From assembly GCA_947624965.1 (NCBI GenBank), contig CANQMN010000013.1, forward strand, positions 1-55,846: a DNA stretch of 55,846 nucleotides, read 5' to 3'. The translations under genes were made by a program, and so were the position numbers. Below are positions 55,730-55,846 of this stretch, in pieces; within the stretch, counting starts at the first letter, position 1; every line of letters begins with the position of its first letter. The stretch is from an uncultured Clostridia bacterium (GTDB taxonomy: Bacteria; Bacillota; Clostridia; Christensenellales; Borkfalkiaceae). Below the pieces are notes generated by a model. The model saw nothing but the letters and a program-made list of their open reading frames with translations, searched no databases and was not told where the DNA came from.

Positions 55730-55846
55730 CCCCCCTCGCAAAGCGAGAGGGAGGTAATAAGAAGCTACTCCCCCTCGCAAAGCGAGAGGGAGGTAATAAG
55801 AAGCTACTCCCCCTCGCAAAGCGAGAGGGAGGTAATAAGAAGCTAC
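55730..55846. repeat. 39-bp tandem repeat, three copies, reaching the window end
   Basis: Copies at 55730-55768, 55769-55807 and 55808-55846 are identical except for the first base. Each unit contains the palindrome CCCTCGC-AAA-GCGAG(A)GGG followed by GAGGTAATAAGAAGCTAC. The array probably continues beyond the window. Confidence 0.9.

Noticed and set aside
55730-55846. CRISPR array
   Set aside because: The units are contiguous identical 39-bp tandem repeats without unique spacers, and no cas genes are present.

Overview
This window looks like a contig from an uncultured, gut-associated member of the Bacillota (class Clostridia; Christensenellales-like is my guess, not a demonstrated placement). 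Two observations support this. The conserved block mrnC-rlmB-sigH is typical of Bacillota. The gene content is that of a host-associated surface lifestyle: a bile salt hydrolase, an M60-type (mucin-active) metallopeptidase, many lipoproteins and GLUG-repeat surface proteins. Most of the sequence is GC-rich. Several AT-rich genes (the lipoprotein at 2621-3616 and the AIPR defence gene at 8056-9840) and the replication fragment at the left edge stand out as probable acquisitions.

Layout. 1-865: 5' part of a rolling-circle Rep gene (minus) with a coupled 49-residue ORF, followed by a hairpin-rich region without genes. 1645-6362: YdeI/OmdA protein, AT-rich lipoprotein, short-chain dehydrogenase, large lipoprotein. 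6678-9840: alpha-oxoamine synthase (serine palmitoyltransferase-like) and the AIPR gene, then tRNA-Leu and tRNA-Val. 10337-16212 (minus): housekeeping operon mrnC-rlmB-sigH-dnaX-ybaB-recR-gpsA plus a small membrane protein. 16397-18667: antiporter and aldo-keto reductase. 18708-22816 (minus): amino-sugar operon of a GlmU C-terminal-like acetyltransferase, glmM and glmS. 22904-27502 (minus): aconitase-family hydratase, zinc macrodomain, glpK. 27653-32101: membrane PH-like protein, then a divergently oriented overlapping operon (carbonic anhydrase, thioesterase, SDR, GH31 glucosidase). 32291-40703: tRNA-Ser, a frameshifted thioredoxin-like lipoprotein, a lipoprotein, a 1463-residue M60 surface peptidase, bile salt hydrolase and a small unknown gene.

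41860-54397 is the most distinctive locus. A divergent AraC regulator faces a tight six-gene operon of exported proteins: SGNH esterase lipoprotein, GH88/105-like hydrolase, two GLUG-repeat proteins, a second SGNH hydrolase and an InlB-repeat lipoprotein. I see no transporter. I read it as a regulated system for modifying or binding a carbohydrate at the cell surface. The window ends with a Xer-type tyrosine recombinase followed by an array of GC-rich palindromic repeats that becomes a perfect 39-bp tandem repeat at the edge.

Non-coding features of note are a dispersed stem-loop family with compensatory base changes between copies, a mosaic of direct repeats after tRNA-Arg, a partial tRNA-Arg duplicate, a G9 tract inside a promoter spacer, and several genes whose predicted transcription start falls at or next to the start codon (possible leaderless mRNAs). 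All calls come from reading the sequence; no database search was run.
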